Shown piece by piece: positions 41,956-53,048 of a DNA stretch of 64,000 nt (the stretch's first letter is position 1; every line of letters begins with the position of its first letter). This stretch comes from Mycolicibacterium tusciae JS617. GTDB taxonomy: Bacteria; Actinomycetota; Actinomycetes; Mycobacteriales; Mycobacteriaceae. The DNA is taken from positions 744,001 to 808,000 of the forward strand of contig NZ_KI912270.1 of assembly GCF_000243415.2 (NCBI RefSeq), read 5' to 3'. Under the pieces are notes generated by a model, which saw only the letters and a program-made list of their open reading frames with translations, had not been told where the DNA came from and made no database searches. The translations under genes and the position numbers were made by a program.

Positions 41956-44873
41956 CGGTCGACGAGCTCCGGCGGTTTGGGCTTCGGCCACGGCACCGGC
42001 ACCGGCCGGCTGCGCACCACCTGCGGCCACCAGAACCACTTGCCCATCAGCGCCGCGATGGCGGGGGTCATGAACGCGCGGATCACCAACGTGTCGAACA
42101 GCAGGCCCATTCCGATGGTGGAACCCATCTGGGCGACCACCGTCAGCTCACTGACCACCATCGAGATCATCGTGAAGGCGAACACCAGCCCGGCGGAGGT
42201 GACGACCGAGCCGCTGCCGCCCATCGCCCGGATGATCGCGGTGTTCACCCCCGCGTGCAGTTCTTCTTTCAACCGTGCGACCAGCAGCAGGTTGTAGTCG
42301 GCGCCGACCGCCAACAGAATGATCACCGCCATGGCCATCACCATGAACTGCAGCTCGATGCCCAGCACGTGCTGCCAGATCAGCACGGACAGACCGAACG
42401 ATGCGCCCAGCGACAGCACGACGGTGCCGACGATGACCGCGGCCGCGACGACACTGCGGGTGATGATCAACATGATGGTGAAGATCAGCGCCAGCGCGAG
42501 GATTGCCGCGATGAGCAGGTCGTAGTTGTTGCCGTCCTGCATGTCCTTGAAAGCCGCAGCAGTCCCGCCGAGGTAGATCGTCGAGCCCTCCAGCGGGGTG
42601 CCCTTGATGGCCTCCTTCGCCGCGTGCTTGATCGCCTCGATGCGATTGATTCCGTCGGCGCTGAGCGGATCTCCCTCGTGCTGGATGATCATCCGGACCG
42701 CATGACCGTTCGGCGAGATGAAGCTATCCATGCCCCGCTTGAATTCTTCGTTGTCGAAGATCTCCGGCGGCAGATAGAACGTGTCGTCGTTCCAGGAGTT
42801 GTTGAACGCATCGCCCATGGCGGACTGGTTCTCCGACATCGCGGCCTGCTGATCCTGCATCCCGCCCTGGGTGGCGTGCATCGTCAGCATCATGTTCTTC
42901 ATCGTCTTCATTGTCTCGATCTGTGGCGGCATGAGCTCCAGCAGTTGCGGCATCAGCGAATCGAGCCGCTCCAGATCCGGAAGCAAATCCTGAACGGCCT
43001 GAGTTGTCGTGTCGACGCCGTCGATCGTGTCGAACACTGACCGCATCGACCAGCAGAGGTTGATGTTGTAGCAGTGCGGTTCCCAGTAGAAGTAGTTGCG
43101 GATCGGGCGGAAGAAATCGTCGAAATTCGCTATGTAGTCCCGCAATTGGGCGACGTCGACGGTCATGTTGCGGGTTTTTTCAACCATGCTGTGCGTGGTC
43201 GCGCTCATCTCGCCCATCAAGTTCGACATGCGGGTCATCGTGTCGATGGTGACCTGCATTTCGTCGGCCTGCTTGACCATGTCGGCCATGCGGTCCTGCA
43301 AGTACTTTCGGTTCAAGTCCTGGCCGACGCCGCCCAGACTCATCTGTGCCGGAATCGTGCTGAACTTGACGGGTTTTCCGTCGGGGCGGGTGATCGCCTG
43401 CACCCGGCCGATGCCCGGCACCCGGAAGATGGCCTTGGCGATCTTGTCGATCACCAGGAAGTCGGCGGAGTTGCGAAGGTCGTGGTCACTCTCGATGAGC
43501 AGCAACTCGGGGTTCATCGTCGCGGGCGAGAAGTGGCGTTCGGCTGCTGCGAACCCCAGATTCGCGGGCAGGTCGGGCGGCAGGTACTTGCGGTCGTTGT
43601 AGTTGGGTTGGTACCCGGGCAGGGTGAGCAGCCCGATGAGGGACAGTGCGACGGTCGCGAGCAGGACCGGGCCCGGCCAGCGGACGATTGCGGCACCGAT
43701 CTTCCGCCAGCCGCGAATACGCATGGCGCGCTTGGGTTCCAGCAGGCCGAACCGGCTCGCCACGGTGATGATCGCCGGCCCCAACGTCAGCGCGACCAAT
43801 ACGCCGGTGGCCATACCCACGGCCAACGGCACGCCCAGCGTCTGGAAGTAGGGCAACCTCGTGAACGACAGGCAGAACGTCGCACCCGCGATCGTCATAC
43901 CCGAGCCCAGCACCACGTGCGCCGTGCCGTGGAACATCGTGTAGAAGGCTGCTTCTCGGTCCTCGCCGAGTGTGCGCGCCTCCTGGTACCGGCCTATGAG
44001 AAATATGGCGTAGTCCGTCGCCGCGGCTATCGCCAGCGTGACAAGGAGGTTCGTCGCGAACGTCGACAACCCGATCAGCTCGTGATAGCCGAGGAACGCG
44101 ACCACACCGCGGGTAGCCGACAGGGTCAGCACCACCATTACCAGCACGAGCAGGACAGTGCGTATCGATCGGTAGACGAGTAGCAGCATCGTGATGATCA
44201 CCGCGAAAGTGACCAACTCGATGATCCGGATGCTCCGGTCGCTCGCGATCTGCTGGTCGGCGATCAGCGCCGAGCCACCGGTCACGTATACCTTCACGCC
44301 CGGCGGGGGTTCGAGCCCGTCGACGAGCTTGATGACCTGTTCCACGGACTCGTTCGACAGCGCCTCACCCATGTTGCCGGCGAGATACACCTGCACGTAT
44401 GCGGCTTTGCCGTCCGCGCTTTGGGCGCCGGCCGCCGTGAGCGGATCGCCCCAGAAGTCTTGAACGTGCTCGACGTGTTCAGAGTCGGCTTCGAGTTTGG
44501 CAACGAGGTCGTCGTAGTACTTGTGCGCCTCCGCACCGAGCGGCGCGTCCCCCTCGAGCAGGATCATCACCGCGCTGTCGGACTTGTACTCCTCGAAGAC
44601 CTCGCCGACCTTCTTCATCGCGATCACCGACGGTGCTTCGGCCGGGCTCATCGACACCGATCGCATCTGGCCGACCGTTTCGAGTTGAGGGACGGTGACG
44701 TTCAGCAGGGCGACGATGACGACCCAACCGATGATGATCGGGACCGAGAAGAGGCGGATCCACCTCGCGATGCCCTTGCGCCGCTGCGGCTCGTGTGGCG
44801 CGACGGGGTCGCGGGTCGGAGCGCTCACTCGCGTGGCATCCGGCGTGACGGGGTTGTTCCGCTGATATTGCAC
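41952..44873 (-). CDS. MmpL-family lipid transporter (MmpL4/5-like), copy 1
   Basis: 973 residues, full length. Two sets of RND helices with the MmpL proton-relay Asp-Tyr pairs in [16 protein letters not shown] and [16 protein letters not shown]. Between them is a long periplasmic part with Met-rich heptads ([18 protein letters not shown]) forming the coiled-coil tip typical of MmpL4 and MmpL5, and a [12 protein letters not shown]ys pair. It exports lipids or siderophores across the inner membrane. Unlike copy 2 it has no MmpS gene upstream. The sequence is close to copy 2 along its whole length. Confidence 0.93.
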   Translation of the reverse strand: MQYQRNNPVTPDATRVSAPTRDPVAPHEPQRRKGIARWIRLFSVPIIIGWVVIVALLNVTVPQLETVGQMRSVSMSPAEAPSVIAMKKVGEVFEEYKSDSAVMILLEGDAPLGAEAHKYYDDLVAKLEADSEHVEHVQDFWGDPLTAAGAQSADGKAAYVQVYLAGNMGEALSNESVEQVIKLVDGLEPPPGVKVYVTGGSALIADQQIASDRSIRIIELVTFAVIITMLLLVYRSIRTVLLVLVMVVLTLSATRGVVAFLGYHELIGLSTFATNLLVTLAIAAATDYAIFLIGRYQEARTLGEDREAAFYTMFHGTAHVVLGSGMTIAGATFCLSFTRLPYFQTLGVPLAVGMATGVLVALTLGPAIITVASRFGLLEPKRAMRIRGWRKIGAAIVRWPGPVLLATVALSLIGLLTLPGYQPNYNDRKYLPPDLPANLGFAAAERHFSPATMNPELLLIESDHDLRNSADFLVIDKIAKAIFRVPGIGRVQAITRPDGKPVKFSTIPAQMSLGGVGQDLNRKYLQDRMADMVKQADEMQVTIDTMTRMSNLMGEMSATTHSMVEKTRNMTVDVAQLRDYIANFDDFFRPIRNYFYWEPHCYNINLCWSMRSVFDTIDGVDTTTQAVQDLLPDLERLDSLMPQLLELMPPQIETMKTMKNMMLTMHATQGGMQDQQAAMSENQSAMGDAFNNSWNDDTFYLPPEIFDNEEFKRGMDSFISPNGHAVRMIIQHEGDPLSADGINRIEAIKHAAKEAIKGTPLEGSTIYLGGTAAAFKDMQDGNNYDLLIAAILALALIFTIMLIITRSVVAAAVIVGTVVLSLGASFGLSVLIWQHVLGIELQFMVMAMAVIILLAVGADYNLLLVARLKEELHAGVNTAIIRAMGGSGSVVTSAGLVFAFTMISMVVSELTVVAQMGSTIGMGLLFDTLVIRAFMTPAIAALMGKWFWWPQVVRSRPVPVPWPKPKPPELVDR

Positions 44874-44966
44874 CCAGCCTGAGCACAGTTGGGCACCTCG
44901 CGGAGCTCCTCCCTAGATTGTTAAGCTTGCCTTAGTTCCTACCAGATCAGGGCTGCCAGCGGCCAC

Positions 44967-45617
44967 TCACAGCCGTCCCACAGCGAACGAAGCCGCCTGA
45001 TCGACCATTCCCGTCCGGACATAGGCGCCATGTGCGCCCCAGTCCCGTCCGCCTTCGAAACAGATCGGATCGTTGGGCACGCACATCTCGACGGTTTTGG
45101 CGGCGTAGAGGGGGCCAACGCCGGGGAGCGGGCCGGGTGACAGCGAATCGGCGAAGCTGCTTCTTGGACCTCCGAACAGGACGGCCGCGGCCACATGGTC
45201 GGCGACCGCGGACGGCATTGCGGCGGTAGCGAGATCGACCACCGCGGCGCCCTGGGAATAACCGCCGAGCACCATCCGGGTATTCGGGCAACTCGCAGCC
45301 ATCGACTGCACATGAGCGCTCACATCGTCGCGCCCGGCAGGTGTGCTGCTGCCGAAATCTCGGCTGGCGGGGTAGTTGACCGCATAGACCCCGACCGAAC
45401 GCTCGCCCAGTTGTGAACGCAGCGAGTCGACGAAGGCCCGACCGGTCCCACCGACGCCGGGCGGTTCGGTGGTGCCGCGCGCGAACACGACCTCCACGTC
45501 AGGACAGGGCGCCGCGGCGGCGGGCGAACCGGTGATCAGTGCGATTGGCAGAGCGGTGGCTGTCAGGCCAAGGAGCCCGAAAATGCGCGATATGTTCAAT
45601 AACCTCGTCATACTCAT
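44967..45617 (-). CDS. Secreted cutinase-family serine esterase
   Basis: 216 residues. A signal peptide (LTATALPIALITGSPAAAA) precedes a cutinase domain: CPDVEVVFARGTTEPPGVG at the start, nucleophile in GGYSQGAAV, Asp in VPNDPICFEGG, and His in AHGAYVRTG. Four Cys are in the usual places. It hydrolyses esters of lipids such as phospholipids or mycolates outside the cell. It lies between two MmpL genes, so it may act on the lipid they export. Confidence 0.9.
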   Translation of the reverse strand: MSMTRLLNISRIFGLLGLTATALPIALITGSPAAAAPCPDVEVVFARGTTEPPGVGGTGRAFVDSLRSQLGERSVGVYAVNYPASRDFGSSTPAGRDDVSAHVQSMAASCPNTRMVLGGYSQGAAVVDLATAAMPSAVADHVAAAVLFGGPRSSFADSLSPGPLPGVGPLYAAKTVEMCVPNDPICFEGGRDWGAHGAYVRTGMVDQAASFAVGRL

Positions 45618-46006
45618 ACGTCGCTGCGCGGCCCTGAGATGTCACATCGGCCGCGGACAGGTGCCCAAAAATACTGACGCATGCGTTGGGCATTCCTGTC
45701 TAGCAAACACGCTTCGGGTACGGGTGGGCACTTTGGTGACAGCCGGGACCATTGTGCTGGGTGATCCTGGGTGAACCTCAGGGGGCCAATGGGATGGCTG
45801 TTTCGGTCGCCAAGGCGGCTCCTCGGTGTCGCGACCTGGTAATACATCGCGCGGTACGGCGATATATGCCATAGCGTGTGAGTGGTCGCAGGCGGTCTCA
45901 GCTGCGTCAAGCAGTTGCCAGCAAATACTGTCCGATTAGCTTCGCACGGGGCTGCGGCGGGGGGTAGCGGCCGAATCAGTTCGCCGAAGAAGGTGGTGGG
46001 GAAGCG
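45618..46006. other. Divergent promoter region between the cutinase and DUF7159 genes
   Basis: 389 bases without a convincing gene. It must hold the promoters for the minus-strand cutinase and the plus-strand DUF7159 gene. No clear palindrome was recognised. Confidence 0.5.
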
Positions 46007-47250
46007 GTGGAGACGGTACTCGGACTGTCCATGACGTCCAACAGCGTCGGGTGGGTGCTGCTCGACGGACAGGGCCCCGACGCAGCCACACTGGATCACG
46101 ATGTCTTCGACGTCTCGGTCGGTTCGGTCGATGACGGTGTCGTCTCCAGGTACGTCACCGCCGTTCAGGGGGTGCAAGCGATCGCAGCTACGAGCGGCCA
46201 CGAATTGAAGTCGATCGGCCTCACGTGGACCGCCGATGCCGCCGTGGTGGCGAACCTGCTGCTGGCTTCGTTGCCCGACTTGGGTTTCGAAAAGGTGGTG
46301 TGCGGCTTTCCGAGGCCGCCACCAGGTGGGCGCAGGTATTCGGCCCTGTCCTCGGGTTCGAAAAGGCGGCGGTATGTGTCGTCGAGCCTTCGGCCGCGAC
46401 GCTGCTGTCATTCGGGTGCGGCGCGGTTCGCACCTTCGCCACCCCCACGCGGGAATGCGACGACGGCCTGGGGCGGTGGCTGAAAGAACTGTTCGAAATC
46501 AACCATTTGGTCCCCGAGCATCTGTTCCTCGTCGGGTCGCGCGGTGATGTCGAGCTGACCTCGGTACGTCTGAGCGAAGCGCTGGACATGTCGATTGTGA
46601 CATCGAACGAAGCACAGTTGATCCTTGCGCGGGGTACCGCACTGATGGTGAGATCGAACGCCGTGACGGTGGCCGTGCCGGTGTCCGTCGAGCAGCGGAC
46701 AGCCCTAAAGCAAAGTGCCGTAATAGCTTTGGGGCAGAAGATGGTGTGGATCAGCCCGCCTGTCCGCGCCGCCACCGCGCTTGTGGCCGGCGTCATTGCG
46801 CTATTCGTGGTGGGCCCCATGCTTCTCAGTCAGTCGGAGTCCCCGTCAACGCAGGATCAACCGGCATCCAATTCGTCGCACACCTCGGTGAGTATCCAAG
46901 CCGTTCCGGCTACCCCCGTGCCACCACCGGTGAAAAAAGTCAATCAGCGGATGGTGCAACCCGCACCGGCGCCGCTTCCTCCCAGCGCACCGGCGTCACC
47001 CGTCGTGCAGGCGAGCGCCCCGGAGGCGACGGTTGCCGTGGAAGTGTCGGCGCGAGAAGCACACCTGCCGACGCCGGCTGAGGTCCCACACTTGCCGGCC
47101 GAGACTTCTCACCTGCCTGCCGAAGGCACGCCGCACTTATCTGGGGCAACTCCGATACTCGCAGCAGAGGTACCTACAGTCGAGGCTGCTGCCGAACCAA
47201 CTACACCTATGCAGGCGGCGTCGAGCCCCCTGTGGAGCGCTCTCCCGTAA
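46007..47250 (+). pseudogene. DUF7159-type mycobacterial membrane protein, frameshifted
   Basis: The N-terminal part (METVLGLSMTSNSVGWVLLDG, DHDVFDVS, GLTWTADAAVVANLL) matches the actin-like N-terminal domain of DUF7159 proteins. At about 46296-46302 (ggtggtgtgcgg) the frame changes and continues RLSEAATRWAQVFGPVLGFE. The second part includes a transmembrane helix (ATALVAGVIALFVVGPML) and a Pro/Ala-rich exported tail with repeats around HLPAE. The corrected protein would have about 413 residues. A 2-base gain or 1-base loss explains it; a sequencing error is possible. Confidence 0.75.
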
Positions 47251-47265
47251 CCGGACCGCTAGCGG

Positions 47266-47706
47266 TTACCAGGTCCAGACGGATGGATCGTTCGGCGGGT
47301 AGTTCATGCAGACGTCCGTCGCGTGCGCGACGACGCCCTTGTTGTTGAAGAACAACTTGGCCCAGTTGCCCCACCGGGTTGCCATGAACTCGTAGTAGAC
47401 GTTGGTCGCGGTGTTCTCCGAGTACTGCCTGCGACCCGCGTAGTCCAGCGAGAAGAACCAGTAGATCCGGTTACGGGCACCCGTCTGAACATCCGCCGGA
47501 CGGTTCTTGTAGTCGATCATGTACCGCTCGTAGTACACCGGGTCGGTGTCGCGGGCGGCGGCCATGTACTGGTCGACGGTGCAGGTGGTCCTCATGATCC
47601 GATTCGGGATCGGGTACTCGTCGGTGGCATCCGCGGAAGCCGCGGCCGGGAAGATCATCGCCGCACAACTGAGGGCGGCTGCCGCCATGCTCGCTTTGCG
47701 TAACAT
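47266..47706 (-). CDS. Secreted DUF5078-type protein
   Basis: 146 residues from the ATG at 47706, with a ribosome-like aaggag just upstream. Signal peptide MLRKASMAAAALSCAAMIFPAAASA. The mature part reads YPIPNRIMRTTCTVDQYMAAARDTDPVYYERYMIDY, WFFSLDYAGRRQYSE and VCMNYPPNDPSVW, the DUF5078 pattern known only from mycobacteria and relatives. Two conserved Cys. It is last in the mmpS-mmpL-DUF732-DUF5078 operon and may assist export or anchoring. Confidence 0.82.
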   Translation of the reverse strand: MLRKASMAAAALSCAAMIFPAAASADATDEYPIPNRIMRTTCTVDQYMAAARDTDPVYYERYMIDYKNRPADVQTGARNRIYWFFSLDYAGRRQYSENTATNVYYEFMATRWGNWAKLFFNNKGVVAHATDVCMNYPPNDPSVWTW

Positions 47707-47716
47707 CTCGTTCTCC

Positions 47717-48049
47717 TTACTGCTGCGCCGGTTGGGCGAGAATCGGCAACTTGTCCGGGCAGTAGAGGCGCAGAGCACCACCGAGGAACTGGTATGCCTG
47801 CTGCGTGGTGCTGTCCAACACGAGCTGATCATGAATGAACTTGGCCGAATCTGCCGCAGTCACGTCAACGCCTTTGTTCAATCGCTTGCACGTGATCTTG
47901 GCGATCCAGGCGTTGAAATCCTTCTGCCCGTAAATCCCATATGTGTGCAGCTCGTTGGTGAAATCGGTATCAACATCGGCCTGCGCGGGCGCTGCCGACA
48001 GCAATGCTGCCGCGACAAGCGAGATCCCGACCCCCAATAGACGCTTCAC
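47717..48049 (-). CDS. Secreted DUF732 protein
   Basis: 110 residues. Signal peptide ([18 protein letters not shown]), then [31 protein letters not shown] and a C-terminal CPDKLP: the two-Cys DUF732 module, widespread among mycobacterial exported proteins of unknown role. Its ATG overlaps the stop of mmpL copy 2 (ATGA), so the two are made together. Confidence 0.88.
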   Translation of the reverse strand: MKRLLGVGISLVAAALLSAAPAQADVDTDFTNELHTYGIYGQKDFNAWIAKITCKRLNKGVDVTAADSAKFIHDQLVLDSTTQQAYQFLGGALRLYCPDKLPILAQPAQQ

Positions 48050-50955
48050 TGCTGTCCTCCCTCATCCCCGACATGGGCCAACTGCTGCGGTGGTTGCGGC
48101 CACGGCGAGGGCACCGGCCGTGCCCGAACTCGCTGTGGCCACCAGAACCACTTGCCCATCAATGCTGCGATGGACGGTGTCATGAACGACCGGATCACAA
48201 GGGTATCGAACAACAGGCCGAGACCGATGGTGGTTCCGACTTGTCCGATGACTGTGAGTTCGCTGACTGCCATCGACATCATGGTGAAGGCAAACACCAG
48301 GCCCGCAGATGTAACCACCGATCCACTGCCGCCCATCGCCCGGATGATGCCGGTATTGATGCCCGCATGCAGCTCTTCTTTGAGCCTGGACACCAGCAGC
48401 AGGTTGTAGTCCGCGCCGACGGCCAACAGGATGATCACCGACATCGCCAGCACCATCCAGTGCAACTCGATCCCGAGTAAGTGCTGCCAGATCAGCACTG
48501 AGAGCCCGAACGAGGCGCCCAGCGAGATCACCACCGTGCCGACGATGACAGCAGCGGCCACCACGCTTCGCGTGATGATCAACATGATGACGAAGATCAG
48601 GCCTAGCGAGGCAATCGCCGCGATCATCAAGTCGAAGAGGCTGCCGTCGGACATGTCTTTGAACACCGCCGCCGTACCGGCCAGGTACACCGTAGAGCCT
48701 TCCAGCGGCGTGCCCTTGATGGCTTCCTTGGCGGCCTGCTTGATCGCATCGATCCTCTCGATGCCTTCCGGGGTCATCGGATCGCCGTCGTGGGCGATGA
48801 TGAATCGCACCGACTTACCGTCCGGCGAGATGAAGTTCTCCATCCCCTTCTTGAAGTCGGCGTTGTCGAAGACCTCCGGTGGGAGATAGAACGAGTCATC
48901 GTTCATCGACGCGTCGAATGCCTCGCCCATCGCCGACGAGTTGTCCTGCATCGCGGCCATCTGATCCTGCATGCCCTTTTGGGTGGCATACATCGTCAAC
49001 ATCATGGTCTTCATGGTCTTCATGGTCTCGATCATGGGCGGCATGAGCGTGACCATCTGAGGCATCAGCTGATCCAGACGCTCCATGTCGGGGATCAGCT
49101 TCTGGATGTCGTCGGTCATGATGTCGACGCCGTCGAGGGTGTCGAAAACCGACCGCAGCGCCCAGCAGACCGGGATGTTGTAGCAGTGCGGTTCCCAGTA
49201 GAGGTAGTTGCGGATGGGCCGGAAGAAGTCGTCGAAATTCGCGATGTTGTCCCGCAATTCGGCCACATCGACGGTCATGTCCTTCATCTTGGTGACCATC
49301 GAGTGCGTGGTCGCCGCCATCTCCTCGGTGAGCGCGGACATCTTCGTCATGGTCTCGATGGTGGTGTTCATCTCGTCGGCCTGAACGAGCATGTCCGCCA
49401 TGCGGTCCTGCAGATATTTCTGGTTCATCTGCTGGGTGGTGCCCTGCATGCTGATCTGGAACGGGATCGAGGTGTGTTCGATCGGCTTACCGTCGGGCCG
49501 GGTGATGGCCTGGACCCGCGAGATGCCCGGCACCCGGAACACGGCCTTGGCGATCTTGTCGATGACGAGGAAGTCCGCGGAGTTGCGCAGATCGTGGTCA
49601 CTCTCGATCATCAGCAGTTCGGGATTCATCCGCGCCTGGGAGAAGTGCCGATCGGCCGCGGCGTACCCCTCGTTGGCCGGCAGGTCCGCCGGCAGATAGT
49701 TGCGATCGTTGTAGTTGGTGCGATACCCCGGCAGGGTCAACAGCCCGATGAGCGACAGCGCGATCGTCGCGACCAGGATCGGGCCCGGCCATCGGACGAC
49801 GGCAGCGCCGATCTTGCGCCAGCCACGCACCCTCAACGCGCGCCTTGGCTCGAGCAGGTTGCCGAACCGGCCCGCCACGGTGATGATCGCGGCGCTGAGC
49901 GTCAGCGCGGCCAACACGCCGACCGCCATACCGATCGCCAGCGGCACACCGAGTGACTGGAAGTACGGCAGCCTGGTGAAGCTCAGACAGAAGGTGGCGC
50001 CGGCGATGGTGAGACCGGAGCCCAGCACGACATGGGCCGTCCCGCGGTACATCGTGTAGAAGGCCTGCTCGCGGTCCTCGCCCGCCGCGCGGGCTTCCTG
50101 ATATCGGCCGATGAGAAATATGGCGTAGTCAGTGCCTGCGGCGATGGCCAGTGTCACCAGAAGGTTCGTGGCGAACACCGAGAGACCGATGATCTCGTGA
50201 TATCCGAGGAATGCCACCACGCCGCGGGCTGCGGCCAACTGCAAGACCACCATGACGAGGGTCAGCAAGACGGTGACGATCGACCGATAGACGAGCAGCA
50301 GCATCACGATGATCACCGTGAAGGTGACGAGCTCGATCATCTGCATGCTGCGGTCGCTGGCGATGTGCTGGTCGGCGGCCAGCGCCGCCGGGCCGGTGAC
50401 GAACGCCTTGACACCCGGTGGCGGCTGCATGCCGTCGACGAGGGTCTGCACGGCCTCGACCGATTCGTTGGCCAGCGCCTCGCCCTGGTTACCTGCGAGG
50501 TAGACCTGGACGTAGGCGGCCATACCGTCGTTGCTCTGCGCGCCCGCAGCGGTCAGCGGGTCGCTCCAGAAGTCCTGAACGCTCTGGACGTGCTTCTTGT
50601 CGGCTTCGAGCTTGCCGATCATCTCGCCGTAGAACGCGCGCGTGTCATCGCCGAGCGGCTTGTCGCCTTCCAGCACGATCATGGCCGAGCTGTCGGAGTT
50701 GAACTCCTCGAACACCGACCCGATGCGCTTCATCGCGATCATCGACGGCGCGGATTCCGGACTCATCGAGACCGAACGCATCTGCCCGACCGTTTCCAGC
50801 TGGGGCACAGCCACATTCACCACGGCGATCAGCGCGATCCACACCAGGATGATCGGGATTGCGAAGGCGCGGATCATCCGCGGGATGAACGGCCTCGCAG
50901 CGTGCTTGGCTGGCGGGAATGCGTCGGTAGGTGTTTCGCTCGTCGGTGCGCTCAT
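48046..50955 (-). CDS. MmpL-family lipid transporter (MmpL4/5-like), copy 2
   Basis: 969 residues, with the same layout as copy 1: [16 protein letters not shown] and [16 protein letters not shown] carry the Asp-Tyr proton-relay pairs, with a long Met-rich coiled periplasmic segment and [12 protein letters not shown]. It overlaps the mmpS stop by 4 bases and the DUF732 start by 4. The MmpS-MmpL unit of this type exports glycopeptidolipid-like lipids or siderophores. The very high similarity to copy 1 points to local duplication. Confidence 0.94.
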   Translation of the reverse strand: MSAPTSETPTDAFPPAKHAARPFIPRMIRAFAIPIILVWIALIAVVNVAVPQLETVGQMRSVSMSPESAPSMIAMKRIGSVFEEFNSDSSAMIVLEGDKPLGDDTRAFYGEMIGKLEADKKHVQSVQDFWSDPLTAAGAQSNDGMAAYVQVYLAGNQGEALANESVEAVQTLVDGMQPPPGVKAFVTGPAALAADQHIASDRSMQMIELVTFTVIIVMLLLVYRSIVTVLLTLVMVVLQLAAARGVVAFLGYHEIIGLSVFATNLLVTLAIAAGTDYAIFLIGRYQEARAAGEDREQAFYTMYRGTAHVVLGSGLTIAGATFCLSFTRLPYFQSLGVPLAIGMAVGVLAALTLSAAIITVAGRFGNLLEPRRALRVRGWRKIGAAVVRWPGPILVATIALSLIGLLTLPGYRTNYNDRNYLPADLPANEGYAAADRHFSQARMNPELLMIESDHDLRNSADFLVIDKIAKAVFRVPGISRVQAITRPDGKPIEHTSIPFQISMQGTTQQMNQKYLQDRMADMLVQADEMNTTIETMTKMSALTEEMAATTHSMVTKMKDMTVDVAELRDNIANFDDFFRPIRNYLYWEPHCYNIPVCWALRSVFDTLDGVDIMTDDIQKLIPDMERLDQLMPQMVTLMPPMIETMKTMKTMMLTMYATQKGMQDQMAAMQDNSSAMGEAFDASMNDDSFYLPPEVFDNADFKKGMENFISPDGKSVRFIIAHDGDPMTPEGIERIDAIKQAAKEAIKGTPLEGSTVYLAGTAAVFKDMSDGSLFDLMIAAIASLGLIFVIMLIITRSVVAAAVIVGTVVISLGASFGLSVLIWQHLLGIELHWMVLAMSVIILLAVGADYNLLLVSRLKEELHAGINTGIIRAMGGSGSVVTSAGLVFAFTMMSMAVSELTVIGQVGTTIGLGLLFDTLVIRSFMTPSIAALMGKWFWWPQRVRARPVPSPWPQPPQQLAHVGDEGGQQ

Positions 50956-51380
50956 GCGGACTTAACAAAGCAGAAGGTTTGTGCGTTCAAGCCGTCTGAA
51001 GTTCTCTCGTCTTTGATTTCGTCGTCGACGGTGATGCGGCAGGTGATTGAAGATCCGTCGCCCTGCGCGACGATATTCGGTGCGGCCGACGGCGCAGTGG
51101 TCTGCAGCGTCAGCGACCACGGAAGTCCGGCACCGTCGATACGCTGTGGTTTGGCATCCAGGTCCAGGTAGTTGATGTCCGCGTACGAGCCCGAACCGAA
51201 GATCTCGTACTTCACGACCTTGGGGTCGAAGGGCTCGGGGTCATCGGCGAAGACCTTCGGGGTGACGATGATGCCGTCGGCTCCGAAGAAGGTGCGGATG
51301 CGGTGGACCGTGAATCCCGCGACAGCCACCACGAGCACGATGACGAGCGGGATCCAGATCTTCTTGGCGAGGCCGATCAT
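50952..51380 (-). CDS. MmpS-family periplasmic accessory protein
   Basis: 142 residues. One N-terminal transmembrane helix ([21 protein letters not shown]) and then the MmpS beta-rich domain: [55 protein letters not shown] and C-terminal CFVKSA. It works with the MmpL encoded directly downstream (4-base overlap) in lipid or siderophore export. The promoter region upstream has palindromes. Confidence 0.93.
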   Translation of the reverse strand: MIGLAKKIWIPLVIVLVVAVAGFTVHRIRTFFGADGIIVTPKVFADDPEPFDPKVVKYEIFGSGSYADINYLDLDAKPQRIDGAGLPWSLTLQTTAPSAAPNIVAQGDGSSITCRITVDDEIKDERTSDGLNAQTFCFVKSA

Positions 51381-51456
51381 GCCGATCGTCCCCGACCCAT
51401 GCCACCCATATATTCGCCCTCGAGTTTCGTTCAGTACCTGTGTTTCACCTGGGTAT

Positions 51457-51491
51457 AACTTAGCCCGTATAAGTTCTCACCTGGCACAGGT
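51457..51491 (-). promoter_or_regulatory. Palindromes in the mmpS promoter region
   Basis: aactta-N7-taagtt (51457-51475) and acctg-gca-caggt (51479-51491) lie about 80-110 bases upstream of the mmpS start. A second cacctgg stands at 51446. They may be operator sites for the TetR regulator encoded next door or for another repressor. Confidence 0.45.
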
Positions 51492-51543
51492 TATCTCAAG
51501 TTTTTGTGCTGCTGCCCACCACTGCCGCGCCGTGTGATCTGGG

Positions 51544-52140
51544 TCACGAGGAGGGTAGTTCGAAGCGCTCGAGGTGGTGCTTGATGAAGGCTTCGGCCTC
51601 GCTGTGACCACGGGTGATTCCGAGCCCACGTTCCAGCAGCACTATCCGTGCCAGGCTGGTCACGATCATAGCCATCACCACGGGCGGAAAGGCCGCCATG
51701 TCGACGCCGTGCGCCCGCATCGCTAACGTCACCGCGCTTTCCTCCACGTCACCGAAACGTTCCGCGTAGGCGGCGATCTCACTTCGGATTTCTTTGCGGT
51801 GATTGGCCAGCGCCATGAATTCCATGAATAGGCGCGCTCCGTGAGTGCTGTTGAGCTGCCACAGCGCGTGGAGAGGCTCGTCATCGGCGAGGGCCTGGCG
51901 CTGGCGCCGCAGGTTGGTCTCGGCTCCGTCGCGCAGCACGGCCAGGAACAGGTCGTCCATGCTCGGGAAGTAGTAGTGCACCAGCGCCGGCTTGACGCCG
52001 GCCTTGGCTGCCACCCGCCGGGACGTCGCCGCGGCGTACCCCTCTTCGAGCATTACTTGGGCAGTCGCCCTGATAAGCGCATCGCGTGTCGCCGAGGGGC
52101 GTCCACCTCTTGACCGTTCATCAGTGGTGCTGCTAGACAT
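51544..52140 (-). CDS. TetR-family transcriptional regulator
   Basis: 198 residues. The N-terminal helix-turn-helix is clear: RDALIRATAQVMLEEGYAAATSRRVAAKAGVKPALVHYYFPSMDDLF. The C-terminal ligand domain is variable. It is transcribed divergently from the SDR gene at 52205 and faces a perfect 9-bp-arm palindrome (52155-52174) in the 64-base gap, so it likely represses itself and the SDR/P450 genes. The mmpS gene lies downstream on the same strand. Confidence 0.9.
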   Translation of the reverse strand: MSSSTTDERSRGGRPSATRDALIRATAQVMLEEGYAAATSRRVAAKAGVKPALVHYYFPSMDDLFLAVLRDGAETNLRRQRQALADDEPLHALWQLNSTHGARLFMEFMALANHRKEIRSEIAAYAERFGDVEESAVTLAMRAHGVDMAAFPPVVMAMIVTSLARIVLLERGLGITRGHSEAEAFIKHHLERFELPSS

Positions 52141-52154
52141 GGCCGCAGTCTAGA

Positions 52155-52174
52155 TGTTGGGCGGTCGCCCAACA
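52155..52174 (+). promoter_or_regulatory. Perfect palindrome, likely TetR operator
   Basis: tgttgggcg-gt-cgcccaaca: 9-bp arms around a 2-bp centre, in the gap between the divergent tetR and SDR genes. caattg follows twice (within 52173-52193), adding a second possible contact. Confidence 0.75.
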
Positions 52175-52204
52175 ATTGCTTGCCAACAATTGAGGAGCGT
52201 CTGG

Positions 52205-53038
52205 ATGGCTGGTCGGGTAGCGGGCAAGGTCGCGTTCATCACCGGTGCGGCGCGCGGCCAGGGCCGCAGCCACGCGGTGCGGCTGGCCCAGGAGGGCGCC
52301 GACATCATCGCGATCGATATCTGCCGAGGGTTCGACGACTCAACGGCGCCGGCTGCCACACCCGAGGACCTCGCCGAGACCGCCGACCTGGTGAAGAACC
52401 TCGACCGTCGCATCGTGACCGCAGAAGTCGACGTCCGCGATTACAACGCACTGAAGGCCGCGCTCGACAGTGGAGTCGAACAACTCGGCGGACTCGACAT
52501 CGTCGTGGCCAATGCGGGCATCGGAACCACCGGCGTCAAGTTGCACAAGATGCGCGAGGACATCTGGGACGAGACCATCGACATCAACCTCGGGGGAGTG
52601 TGGAAGACGGTCAAAGCCGCGGTGCCGCACCTACTTGCCGGTGGCAGCGGCTCGATCATCATCACCAGTTCAGTCGGCGGCACCAAGGCCTACCCGCAGG
52701 TAGGCCACTACATCGCCGCCAAACACGGCGTCGTCGGCCTGATGCGGACCTTCGCAGTTGAACTCGGCGCCAAGAACATTCGCGTCAATACCGTGCACCC
52801 GACCCATGTGTGCACCCCGCTGCTGATGAACGAGTCCACCTATCGTCTGTTCCGGCCCGACCTTCAGAACCCGGGACCCGACGACCTGGCGCCGATCTGC
52901 CAGTCGTTCCACTACCTGCCGATCTCGTGGGTGGAACCTGTCGACATCAGCAATGCGGTCCTGTTCCTGGCCTCCGACGAAGCCCGCTACGTCACCGGAG
53001 TCACCCTGCCCGTCGACGCCGGCAGCCTACTGAAATAG
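52205..53038 (+). CDS. Mycofactocin-type short-chain dehydrogenase/reductase
   Basis: 277 residues from the ATG at 52205, preceded by gaggag. KVAFITGAARGQGRSHAVRLAQEGADIIAIDIC is the signature opening of mycofactocin-coupled SDRs, which keep NAD bound and pass electrons to mycofactocin. NAG is in VVANAGIG; the catalytic Ser, Tyr and Lys are in ITSSVGG and YIAAKHG. Oxidises an alcohol or sterol-like hydroxyl. It is followed after 10 bases by the P450 gene and is controlled by the divergent TetR. Confidence 0.9.
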   Translation: MAGRVAGKVAFITGAARGQGRSHAVRLAQEGADIIAIDICRGFDDSTAPAATPEDLAETADLVKNLDRRIVTAEVDVRDYNALKAALDSGVEQLGGLDIVVANAGIGTTGVKLHKMREDIWDETIDINLGGVWKTVKAAVPHLLAGGSGSIIITSSVGGTKAYPQVGHYIAAKHGVVGLMRTFAVELGAKNIRVNTVHPTHVCTPLLMNESTYRLFRPDLQNPGPDDLAPICQSFHYLPISWVEPVDISNAVLFLASDEARYVTGVTLPVDAGSLLK

Positions 53039-53048
53039 GGGATTTCAC

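Noticed and set aside
42000..43040. Long plus-strand open frames antisense to mmpL copy 1
   Set aside because: His/Arg/Gln-rich shadow translations of a clear MmpL gene.
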